The notes under the pieces were generated by a model that ran no database searches, was not told the origin of the DNA, and saw only the letters and a program-made list of their open reading frames with translations. From assembly GCA_007118525.1 (NCBI GenBank), contig SKRK01000344.1, positions 1 to 10,223 of the forward strand: a stretch of 10,223 bases of DNA, given 5' to 3'. This stretch comes from Balneolaceae bacterium (lineage in GTDB: Bacteria > Bacteroidota > Rhodothermia > Balneolales > Balneolaceae). Of the stretch, positions 1-6,681 are shown one piece after another (position 1 is the first letter of the stretch; each line of letters opens with the position of its first letter). Both the position numbers and the translations under genes were made by a program.

Positions 1-2388
1 GGCATTCCATACAACAGAGTGTTCACCTGCGCCCATCGGCTCATCCAGAAGCAGACCAACCTGCTGGCCCACAACGTTGTAAACGCCAATTCTTACATGC
101 CTGTCTTCAGGCAGATAGAAAGCAATATTTGTGGCCGGATTAAACGGGTTTGGGTAGTTCTGACGCAACTCAACACTGCCCGGCCTTGTATCCGTTTCGG
201 AAGCTTCAAGAGTACTTTCATAAGGTTTCATGGTTATGATGAAACGCTCGCTTTGTGCAGGGGTTACCGGCATAAAAGGCTCTGAAGCAGCCTCAGCAGG
301 GTTAACCGTTGCGCTGGTTGAGGATCTGAACCTGTAGCTTGTCTGTTCACGCATATCGATAACTGAACCCGTTACGCGATCTTCAAGGGATAAGATCCAC
401 TCTTCAGGAACATCGGCCATATCGCTCCAGTCGAGGATTCCCTGGATTGAGTTCTTGCTTGTCACAAAACCCACACCAACCCGGTAAACATCATCCAGTT
501 CGTAAGGCACATGGGTAAAACTGTTGGTCCTTGAAGAGCTAAGCGCATTCGACAGGTAGAGCATGGAGAGCTCATCAGCCGGCTCATCCGGAATAGCCAG
601 CGGGAAGAATTTTTGAAGGTCAAACCGTTTTTGAGTGCGTGATCGCTGCGTATCAACAAATCCCAAAAGAGCTTCATCAACCACTACTTCCCTCCTGTTC
701 GACTGTTCTTCAATGAGGCGTATTTTGAGATATCTCTCGAGTGCCTGCGCGCCAGACACTCTGTGATCCGGCAGCACTTGTACAGGAGAGTCTGTTTCGC
801 TGTTAACAATAATGGGCGTCCAACTGTTGATTTCAAAATCTTCTTCGTGTTTTATCTGGAAAGCGCTCTTTTCGTGGTTCCAGATCATAAATACAGGCGA
901 TACCGGCTCATCGAACTCATTTACCAGGCTGTTGATCCTGAATGGCTTTTCCGATGGACCGGTTATTATGGATGTATGATCGTTAAGCTGTACGTGGCCG
1001 GGCTGCGAGCGGGCCTGAGGTGACTCATCGGCAAACAACAGGAGTTGGTTACTGTTCTCTTTGACCATTAAAAAGGGTTCAAATGGATTGATGACGTCAG
1101 CGTTCATCAGAATACCATTCAGGTTGGTGAACTCCAGCGAGGAGTGACGGTTCAGCCTGCCTGAAAGCAGACCGGGTGAGGTAACCAAATGCAGCCCTTT
1201 TTCGGAATATTGTTTTGAATAGAGTTTTGTTGTGCCCCCGGCGTGCCCCGGCGATCCGGTGATGTTTCTCGTAAGTTCTGTTGTTGAGGGAACAAGATGC
1301 TGAAGGCTGGTATAGCCATCAAACGAGTTCGACACCCTGTCGAGCTCAAGGGCAACCCCCGGCGATGAACTTTCATAGGTTGCCTTGGCCACTTCAACAC
1401 CGTCGAACTGCAGTTCGATATAACCGCCGGTTGATTCGGTAACTTTTTCAAGATAGATGTAATTCGATTCTACACCATTCAAGGCGGCTGCATTCCGGTT
1501 ACTGAGCACCAGAAACTGATAGGGTTCGATTACCAAATCTGATTGAACCACAATCTCCCCCACCTGTGAAACCACAGCCATACCCTTTAATGAAATGGAT
1601 TCGGCGGTCGGGTTATAGATCTCAATATATTCGTACAAACCGGAGTCGAACTGAGAAGAGGGAAGGATTTCGGTAATCACCAGGCTTCCACGCACAGGTG
1701 GTGAAATGGTGCTCGCTATCGGGTTCAGCTCAATATGCTGTATGGCAAGGTTGCCGGCCGACCCGCTTCCGGAGGCATCTCTGCTTACCCACTCAAAGTG
1801 GATGGTGTCGTTTTGGCGAAGATGCATATCGTTAATTCGAGACTGAATGGAAAAAGTATTCCACTGATCGCCGGTCTCTCTGAGATTTGATGAGGATAGT
1901 ACGCTGCCCGCTACCTCATTCCACTCATTGCGGTTTACGCGGTAACGCAAAACATAGGAGTAGTCCATATCGGACTGGGCTCTGTAAAGAAAATCAAAAG
2001 CAACGGTAACCCCTTCAAAGCTTACATCGGTTTGATTAAAAAAGCTTACAGCTGCAAATGAGTTTTCACCGGAACGGTCTGGTTTCAGACCACGAACCGC
2101 AACTCCATCACTTTCCTCAACAAAATACCGGAGCTCAGAATCAGCTGTTTCATCCCATGGATTGGAGATCGCTGAGTAGCTCTCTCCAAATACGGATGGA
2201 ATATCGTGAACAGAGATTGTGGCAGACTGCTCCTGGAACCGGCTGGTCTCAGTTGTAAAGGAGACTTCAAAATGGCGGGAGTCTGTTATCGCAATTTGTG
2301 CAACAGATATAGGAATAGAGCAACAAAAAAGGATTGCTGTCAGAAGTACATAGTTGCTAAATCTATTAAACAGTAGCTTTTTCCCCAT
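1..2388 (-). CDS. T9SS-exported cargo protein with lamin-tail-like domain (C-terminus cut by window edge)
   Basis: An uninterrupted minus-strand frame of 796 codons runs from ATG at 2388 to base 1 with no stop, so the gene continues past the left edge. Residues 1-30 form a signal peptide (basic MGKK start, hydrophobic core, likely cleavage SVA|Q). Residues 31 to about 225 look like a beta-rich domain of unassigned type. Around 235-345 is a lamin-tail (LTD)-like domain: a 'LVITEILPSS' strand, then 'YEYIEIYNPT', as seen in many secreted bacterial proteins. Residues about 350-735 are not recognised. Residues 738-796 are a type A T9SS sorting domain: 'LRQNYPNPFNP', 'IAFYLPED', 'VRIGVYNVVGQ', 'GEHSVVWNA'. 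Family members usually end some 20-30 residues later, so little is missing. The protein is inferred to cross the outer membrane by T9SS and be surface-anchored or released. No catalytic motif was seen. Its 94-base upstream spacer shows no clear promoter. Confidence 0.9.
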   Translation of the reverse strand, partial: MGKKLLFNRFSNYVLLTAILFCCSIPISVAQIAITDSRHFEVSFTTETSRFQEQSATISVHDIPSVFGESYSAISNPWDETADSELRYFVEESDGVAVRGLKPDRSGENSFAAVSFFNQTDVSFEGVTVAFDFLYRAQSDMDYSYVLRYRVNRNEWNEVAGSVLSSSNLRETGDQWNTFSIQSRINDMHLRQNDTIHFEWVSRDASGSGSAGNLAIQHIELNPIASTISPPVRGSLVITEILPSSQFDSGLYEYIEIYNPTAESISLKGMAVVSQVGEIVVQSDLVIEPYQFLVLSNRNAAALNGVESNYIYLEKVTESTGGYIELQFDGVEVAKATYESSSPGVALELDRVSNSFDGYTSLQHLVPSTTELTRNITGSPGHAGGTTKLYSKQYSEKGLHLVTSPGLLSGRLNRHSSLEFTNLNGILMNADVINPFEPFLMVKENSNQLLLFADESPQARSQPGHVQLNDHTSIITGPSEKPFRINSLVNEFDEPVSPVFMIWNHEKSAFQIKHEEDFEINSWTPIIVNSETDSPVQVLPDHRVSGAQALERYLKIRLIEEQSNRREVVVDEALLGFVDTQRSRTQKRFDLQKFFPLAIPDEPADELSMLYLSNALSSSRTNSFTHVPYELDDVYRVGVGFVTSKNSIQGILDWSDMADVPEEWILSLEDRVTGSVIDMREQTSYRFRSSTSATVNPAEAASEPFMPVTPAQSERFIITMKPYESTLEASETDTRPGSVELRQNYPNPFNPATNIAFYLPEDRHVRIGVYNVVGQQVGLLLDEPMGAGEHSVVWNA

Positions 2389-2482
2389 AGGCGGACTTAC
2401 AATTTATCCTTAGTTAGATTTAAGAAAAATCGCGTAATATTTGAACTTATCTTGACCTATTCTAATGTAAAATTTTAATCCT

Positions 2483-3391
2483 TCAGTTCAACACCAATAA
2501 CCGCTCCAAGCTTTTTCTTTTAACTTCAGGTAGATCAGGGTTGTTCAACTTGATAACTTCGCCATATAACGAACTTGCAAGATCCTTGTTGCCGGCTTTT
2601 TCATGAATTTGAGCTTTTTTAAACTTAAATATGACGTTCGCAGGAAACTTTTCCGTTAAAACTTCAGCATATTCAATAGCTTCTTCAAACATCTCCTCTT
2701 TATCATAAAGATACATAAGCATCATTTTTGCATCGTTGCTTACGTAACTGTCGCTTTCGGCGGCTTTTCTCAGTTCGTCAAATCCCTGTTCAACATCCCC
2801 CCTGATGCCAACCATATTGGTAGCCCAGCGCATTTCGCGGGGTATGCTTCCAACCATGTAGTAGAACATACCGCGGCCTATCCTGGCGTCGGGACGATCG
2901 GTACCTAACGAGAGCAGTTTCCGGGTATAATTGAACCCGGTTAGCCCGCTCTGTATAGCAATCCGGTAGTTGTTTTCGCCCGCGGCTACCAGGCTGCGGT
3001 ATCCATAAAGCCCGCTCAGCATCAATACCGTAGTTGTGTCGTTGGGAAATTTCTCAAGTTTGTCATGACTCAGCTTTACTGCCGGTTCTGATTTTTGAAG
3101 AAAGTCACTGGCCAGCTCACCTGTCTGCTCGATAAAGAAATATTCCCAAAACGGCATCATCGACATAAAAAAATGAGGCAGGGGATCACTTGGCGACTCC
3201 GTTTTCATCTTCTCGAAAATAGCGCCGGCCCTTTGCCAGTCGGTCATGTAAAAAGCTTCCACCCCTTCGTCGAGCAGCTTTTGGTACAACTCTTTCTTCT
3301 CTTTTTCTGTAGATACTTCACTACCGCTGTATCCTGTATGAAGAACAACTTGGGTACTGAGCATAATAGACAGCAGTATTGAAATCATCAT
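2483..3391 (-). CDS. Exported TPR-like repeat protein, function unknown
   Basis: This 302-residue protein starts with a hydrophobic stretch (residues 1-19) lacking the usual lysines, probably a signal peptide or N-terminal anchor. A stop codon sits two codons before the ATG, so no longer form exists; M1 and M2 are both possible starts. The remainder is helical with TPR-type spacing: about 40-65 ('GVEAFYMTDWQRAGAIFEKM'), 200-215 ('GDVEQGFDELRKAAES'), 222-248 and 254-282. The central block 'DARIGRGMFYYMVGSIPREMRW' followed by 'GIRGDVEQGFDELRKA' resembles a recurrent Bacteroidota family of periplasmic TPR proteins in which a 'GLYHYY' type motif precedes a 'GDR..G...L..A' repeat; this comparison is from memory. 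No enzyme motif is present, so a scaffold or protein-binding role in the periplasm is inferred. It lies between a likely terminator of the symporter operon and the T9SS cargo gene, so it may have its own promoter. Confidence 0.85.
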   Translation of the reverse strand: MMISILLSIMLSTQVVLHTGYSGSEVSTEKEKKELYQKLLDEGVEAFYMTDWQRAGAIFEKMKTESPSDPLPHFFMSMMPFWEYFFIEQTGELASDFLQKSEPAVKLSHDKLEKFPNDTTTVLMLSGLYGYRSLVAAGENNYRIAIQSGLTGFNYTRKLLSLGTDRPDARIGRGMFYYMVGSIPREMRWATNMVGIRGDVEQGFDELRKAAESDSYVSNDAKMMLMYLYDKEEMFEEAIEYAEVLTEKFPANVIFKFKKAQIHEKAGNKDLASSLYGEVIKLNNPDLPEVKRKSLERLLVLN

Positions 3392-3423
3392 TTTTTAGCA
3401 ATCAATTCGTTTACTTTATAACG

Positions 3424-3505
3424 TGAGTTTCCCCGAATGTTTTCGGGGTTCAAAAAAATAAGCTCACGGGGAGATTACTCCTCAACGAGAATTCGGGGAA
3501 ACTCA
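3424..3505. repeat. 15-bp perfect inverted repeat with nested alternative hairpin
   Basis: TGAGTTTCCCCGAAT at 3424-3438 is the exact reverse complement of ATTCGGGGAAACTCA at 3491-3505, separated by 52 bases. Inside it, CCCCGAA (3431-3437) can instead pair locally with TTCGGGG (3442-3448) around a 4-base loop, so the left arm has two mutually exclusive partners. The element lies between the symporter stop and the downstream TPR gene, and the likely terminator at 3452-3490 sits in its loop. No target-site duplication flanks it. It could be an attenuator-like leader for the TPR gene, a terminator-associated structure or a small palindromic intergenic element. Confidence 0.75.
3452..3490 (-). terminator. 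Likely intrinsic terminator of the DUF3098-DUF92-symporter operon
   Basis: Read on the minus strand, CTCGT (3489-3485) can pair with GTGAG (3467-3463), including wobble pairs, and an inner GGAG (3481-3478) pairs with CTCC (3473-3470) around a 4-base loop. This is followed by CTTA and a run of seven T (3458-3452). Hairpin plus U-tract, about 50 bases past the symporter stop, fits a Rho-independent terminator. The stem is short and imperfect, so the call is moderate. Confidence 0.45.
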
Positions 3506-3537
3506 TGCTTGTTTAACCCCGGTTCTCAAAAATGGTT

Positions 3538-4854
3538 TCATTCCACAGCATCCTCTTCATCAAAATGGAGTGCGCCAAGTTTTCCTTCCGTATGAGCTAC
3601 AGCTACTGCAACGGCTGCATCACCGGTAATATTGACTGCAGTTCGAATCATATCCAGAATTCTGTCCACTCCAAGTATCAGGGCGATCCCCTCAACCGGC
3701 ACCTGTATAGCTTGAAGCACAATCACCAGCATAATAATTCCCGCCCCCGGAACTCCAGCGGCGCCAATCGATGCAAGTGTAGCCGTTAGCACTATGGTTA
3801 ACTGCTGCGCAATGGTCAGGTCCATGCCCAGGGCCTGTGCAATAAATACAGCTGCCACGGCTTGATAGAGGCTGGTTCCATCCATATTTATGGTGGCTCC
3901 CACCGGCAGAACAAAACTGGATACCTCCTCCTCAACACCCAGGTTTTTCTCCACCCTTTCCATTGTAACCGGAAGAGTAGCCACGCTGGAACTGGTGCTG
4001 AAACCAAGCAGGATAGCCGGCTGAATGGCCTTCAAAAAGTCTCTGAGCCTCATCTTACTGAAGATTTTAAAGAGGCTGAAATAGACGATGGATACATGCA
4101 AAAACAGGCCGATAACCACGGCGATAGTGTACCAGCCCAGCGCCTGCAACAGATTCACGGCCTGGCCCAGATCGTCACCGGCAAGATCAATAATTACCAC
4201 TGCCATCAGCGCGAATACACCATAGGGGGCCGTTTTCATGATGAGGTCTACGATCTTGATAATCACCTCATTCAGCGCATCGAACACATTGATCAAAGGC
4301 TCCCCTTTTTGAATTGGAATTTTCACAATCCCTATTCCAAGCAATATTGCTATAAACACCACTTGAAGCATATTGGCATTATCGGATGCGGCTTCAAAGA
4401 AATTCTCCGGCACAATATCCACGATAAAGGCCAACGGGCTTCGGTCAAGCACCTCCCTTGCCGCTTCGTCACGGTCGCCCACCGCATCGCTGTAACTCTC
4501 CATCAGGCTTACCCGGGTTTCCAGAGGCAGGGTTTTGCCCGGCTGCATCACGTTAACCACGCTGAGCCCGATTATAATGGCAAGCGTGGTAGTAACCATA
4601 TAGATACCGATGGTCTTTCCACCCATCCTCGAAAGCTTGGTCATATCATTCAGGCTCGATATCCCTACAACAAGCGAAGCGAGCACCAGCGGGATGGCAA
4701 TCAGCTTAAGCATCGTTACAAAGATATCACCAAACGGACGGATAAAGTCGCTGGTAAATTCTTGCAGGCCAATAGCACTTGACAGCAACCCCCAAATAAG
4801 CCCCAATATTAGACCAATAATAATTTGCCAGTGCAGTTTTTTATACCATTTCAT
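3538..4854 (-). CDS. Dicarboxylate/amino acid:cation symporter (DAACS, SLC1 family)
   Basis: A 438-residue polytopic inner-membrane protein of the glutamate transporter (GltP/GltPh, SLC1) family, of full family length. It imports acidic amino acids or C4-dicarboxylates driven by Na+ or H+. The transport core is intact: the HP1 tip serine motif 'STSSSVATLP' (SSS at 288-290), the TM7 cation motif 'NMDGT' (323-327), the HP2 'GAAGVPGAG' (364-372) and the TM8 signature with D397, D401, R404, T405, N408 and D412. By homology with GltPh, the arginine at 404 binds the substrate side-chain carboxylate, which favours an acidic substrate over neutral amino acids. The basic N-terminus (MKWYKK) followed by TM1 supports the start. 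The start codon overlaps the stop of the DUF92 gene by 4 bases (ATGA), suggesting translational coupling. Exact substrate and coupling ion cannot be told from sequence. Confidence 0.95.
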   Translation of the reverse strand: MKWYKKLHWQIIIGLILGLIWGLLSSAIGLQEFTSDFIRPFGDIFVTMLKLIAIPLVLASLVVGISSLNDMTKLSRMGGKTIGIYMVTTTLAIIIGLSVVNVMQPGKTLPLETRVSLMESYSDAVGDRDEAAREVLDRSPLAFIVDIVPENFFEAASDNANMLQVVFIAILLGIGIVKIPIQKGEPLINVFDALNEVIIKIVDLIMKTAPYGVFALMAVVIIDLAGDDLGQAVNLLQALGWYTIAVVIGLFLHVSIVYFSLFKIFSKMRLRDFLKAIQPAILLGFSTSSSVATLPVTMERVEKNLGVEEEVSSFVLPVGATINMDGTSLYQAVAAVFIAQALGMDLTIAQQLTIVLTATLASIGAAGVPGAGIIMLVIVLQAIQVPVEGIALILGVDRILDMIRTAVNITGDAAVAVAVAHTEGKLGALHFDEEDAVE

Positions 4855-5699
4855 ATAATAAATATTACTTTTGCAATTATGAATGCGATGAGCCCGCCAA
4901 TTCCGGTAGAAATCCAGTTAACAAAATTGTTTTTAAAGTTGTGGACCGAGTTGATAAAATCTTCAGGTTTTACCTGTGAAATATCCGCTGTTTGCAGAGT
5001 GGCTCCCACGTAAGAGTCAGCAATGGAGCCTGCAAACCCCGAGATAAAGATGACTGCCAGCATAGCATCAGGATATTCAATAAGCAAGGGGAGCATAAAG
5101 AGAGAGATAGCCAAACTTCCAACAATAGCAGCCATCGTGCCCTTCAGGCTTACCCCTCCATCTGTTCCGGGCGTCACCTCTTTAAAATTCGTGATGAGCC
5201 TGGTTTTTCCGGGATTTCTGCACCCGATTTCCGTGGCCCATGTATCGGCGGTTGCTGTTGCAATAACGGCAAACGCGGCAATGAAAAATGCATCAATTGA
5301 TGTGATGAACCAGAGCAGGCATAACACGGCAACCCAGAAGCCGTTGGCCCATACCTGGTATCCATCTCTTCTCTTTTTTAAATCGTGATGCAAAAAATTT
5401 TCTTCGGGATTTTCAACAACCTCCATCCGGTTTCGCCGGGTTAGCAGACTGCTGCTGGCAAAAAAGAAGATGAGCGCAAAGGCCATCCACCACCCGCCAA
5501 AACCAAGGGTTACCGTACCCAGAACAATCACAGATTTAGTTGCATCAAGGGTAATCCAGTTCCCTATAAAAGCGACGTAGGCCGCTATGATCGAGAGAAC
5601 CAGCCCCGAAACTATCATAAAATGATCTTCCGCTCTCCCCTCGAGAACAAAGAGAAAGATGACAATCAGCCCAAATATATAGTTAATAATTCGGTCCAA
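4851..5699 (-). CDS. DUF92 (TIGR00297) family membrane protein, possible polyprenyl/phytyl-phosphate kinase relative
   Basis: This 282-residue protein has about six to seven hydrophobic helices and belongs to the DUF92 family. Diagnostic motifs are 'RRDGYQVWANG' (110-120), 'ATADTWATEIG' (148-158), 'VTPGTDGGVSLKGT' (175-188), 'GSIADSYVGATLQ' (224-236) and 'NNFVNWISTGIGG' (257-269). The plant relative VTE6 is a phytyl-phosphate kinase that makes phytyl diphosphate, so bacterial members may phosphorylate isoprenoid phosphates or salvage isoprenoid alcohols; for this gene that is an inference by family only. The conserved acidic residues D152, E157, D180 and D228 are candidates for metal or phosphate binding. 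It begins 5 bases after the DUF3098 stop and ends inside the symporter start codon, so it is the middle gene of a compact operon. Family assignment is firm, biochemical role is not. Confidence 0.9.
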   Translation of the reverse strand: MDRIINYIFGLIVIFLFVLEGRAEDHFMIVSGLVLSIIAAYVAFIGNWITLDATKSVIVLGTVTLGFGGWWMAFALIFFFASSSLLTRRNRMEVVENPEENFLHHDLKKRRDGYQVWANGFWVAVLCLLWFITSIDAFFIAAFAVIATATADTWATEIGCRNPGKTRLITNFKEVTPGTDGGVSLKGTMAAIVGSLAISLFMLPLLIEYPDAMLAVIFISGFAGSIADSYVGATLQTADISQVKPEDFINSVHNFKNNFVNWISTGIGGLIAFIIAKVIFII

Positions 5700-5704
5700 A
5701 CAGA

Positions 5705-5959
5705 TTATGCCGAAGCTTTGGAGGATGGGTCTTCCAGTTTATGATCGCGTTTCAGAATAGCATAAATTACCGTTACATAGCCAAGCAGAATCATTACCGG
5801 GGATATGTAGAGTGAAAAAAAACCGTAAACCTCATTTTCGAGCCTCATAATTGTAAAGCCGACTACAACCAATAATACCCCAAGGCCCATCAGCTTATAG
5901 TTGAGGGGGGAAAAAAGCATCGGTTTGGTCTCGTTCTTTTTCCTTCGCTTTACACGCAT
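5705..5959 (-). CDS. DUF3098-type small two-helix membrane protein
   Basis: An 84-residue protein with a strongly basic N-terminus (MRVKRRKK), two membrane helices at about 22-39 and 47-69, and a charged cytoplasmic tail. The 'PLNYKLMGLGVLLVVVGF' and 'ISPVMILLGYVTVIYAILKR' pattern matches the DUF3098 family of Bacteroidota. From general knowledge, family members often lie beside ftsX and uppP, hinting at a cell-envelope role, but no function is established. Here it is instead the first gene of an operon with DUF92 and the symporter, 5 bases upstream of the former. The segment between the helices is short and lacks the longer loop I would expect of typical members, so it may be a diverged form. 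Confidence 0.75.
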   Translation of the reverse strand: MRVKRRKKNETKPMLFSPLNYKLMGLGVLLVVVGFTIMRLENEVYGFFSLYISPVMILLGYVTVIYAILKRDHKLEDPSSKASA

Positions 5960-6066
5960 TGCTCTAATTTTTGAATTTTGGTTTACACTAAGGGTAATGA
6001 ATCTTTAAGTTATTTAAATATCTTAAAATAGAAAAAACTTCGATTGCTCAGATATCCGAAAAATTT
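5960..6066. promoter_or_regulatory. Divergent intergenic region between the DUF3098 operon and maf
   Basis: This 107-base AT-rich spacer separates two divergent operons and must hold the promoters for both. No clear Bacteroidota element (TTTG with TAnnTTTG) could be placed. A weak plus-strand sigma70-like pair, TTTACA (5982-5987) and TTAAGT (6005-6010) with 17-base spacing, is possible but unconvincing. No obvious operator palindrome or strong ribosome binding site precedes either start. Confidence 0.35.
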
Positions 6067-6681
6067 ATGAAAATCATCCTTGCTTCTGCAAGCCCGCGGC
6101 GCGCAACCCTTTTAAAGCAGTTAAACATCGATTTTGAGACAGATCCATCTGCAATTGATGAAATTGCAGACCCCGGCTTGTCACCTTCAAATCTTGTAGA
6201 GGCGCTTTCCGGGCTAAAGGGAAGAGATGTTGCTGAGCGCCACGAGAGCTCTCTGGTGATTGCGGCCGACACAATTGTTTGCTATCAAAACCAAATTCTG
6301 GGTAAACCGGCCGGTGAATCTGAAGCCCGAACGATGCTGACCATGCTAAGTGGCAACTCCCACGATGTGTACAGCGGGGTATGGGTTGGCCTTACAAACA
6401 GCAACGCAAGTATTGAACACTCTTTTTCTTTCTCTGAAAGAACAAAAGTGACATTTTCATCGTTATCGGAGAGCGAAATCAATTTTTATATTGCAGGAGG
6501 CAGCCCAATGGATAAGGCAGGCGCTTATGGAATTCAGGATGATTTCGGCGCGCTGTTTGTGAATCGCATTGAGGGCGATTACTACAATGTAGTTGGATTT
6601 CCCCTGAATGCATTCTATAGAAATTTGCGGAACCAGTTTCCTCATATCCACAAAACCATATTTTTTGGAAAACATGTTTAA
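6067..6681 (+). CDS. maf: Maf family nucleoside triphosphate pyrophosphatase (dTTP/UTP type)
   Basis: A 204-residue cytosolic protein of usual Maf length. Maf enzymes hydrolyse non-canonical or excess nucleoside triphosphates to monophosphate and pyrophosphate and influence septum formation in some bacteria. Visible signatures are the N-terminal 'SASPRR' phosphate-binding loop (7-12), the catalytic 'AADTIV' with D68, 'GKP' (79-81), 'SGNSHDVYSGV' (95-105), 'SFSERTKVTFSSLS', 'MDKAGAYGIQ' with K150 and Q157, and 'IEGDYYNVVGFPL' (168-180). The SASPRR and YGIQ combination matches the YhdE-like subgroup, which prefers dTTP and UTP. The start gives the canonical MKIILASASPRR opening. It is the first gene of the plus-strand operon, and its final codons overlap the start of the next gene by 8 bases. 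The product call is firm; substrate preference is by homology. Confidence 0.95.
   Translation: MKIILASASPRRATLLKQLNIDFETDPSAIDEIADPGLSPSNLVEALSGLKGRDVAERHESSLVIAADTIVCYQNQILGKPAGESEARTMLTMLSGNSHDVYSGVWVGLTNSNASIEHSFSFSERTKVTFSSLSESEINFYIAGGSPMDKAGAYGIQDDFGALFVNRIEGDYYNVVGFPLNAFYRNLRNQFPHIHKTIFFGKHV

Noticed and set aside
19..285. Short plus-strand frames in the first 2.3 kb (for example 19-285, 763-1023, 2058-2258)
   Set aside because: All are antisense shadows of the continuous 796-codon minus-strand T9SS cargo gene.
3424..3505. Tiny MITE bounded by 15-bp terminal repeats
   Set aside because: No target-site duplication flanks the arms and the interior is accounted for by a terminator-like hairpin; a regulatory or terminator structure is at least as likely.
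3862..4782. 306-codon open frame on the plus strand antisense to the symporter
   Set aside because: It is the reverse complement of a strongly supported SLC1 gene, its protein is rich in His, Gln and Arg with no motif or membrane pattern, and it is explained by codon bias of the real gene.
6608..6673. Extended N-terminus for the 660-residue TPR protein, starting at 6608
   Set aside because: The extra 22 residues would lie ahead of a canonical signal peptide and overlap conserved maf codons; the ATG at 6674 fits better.
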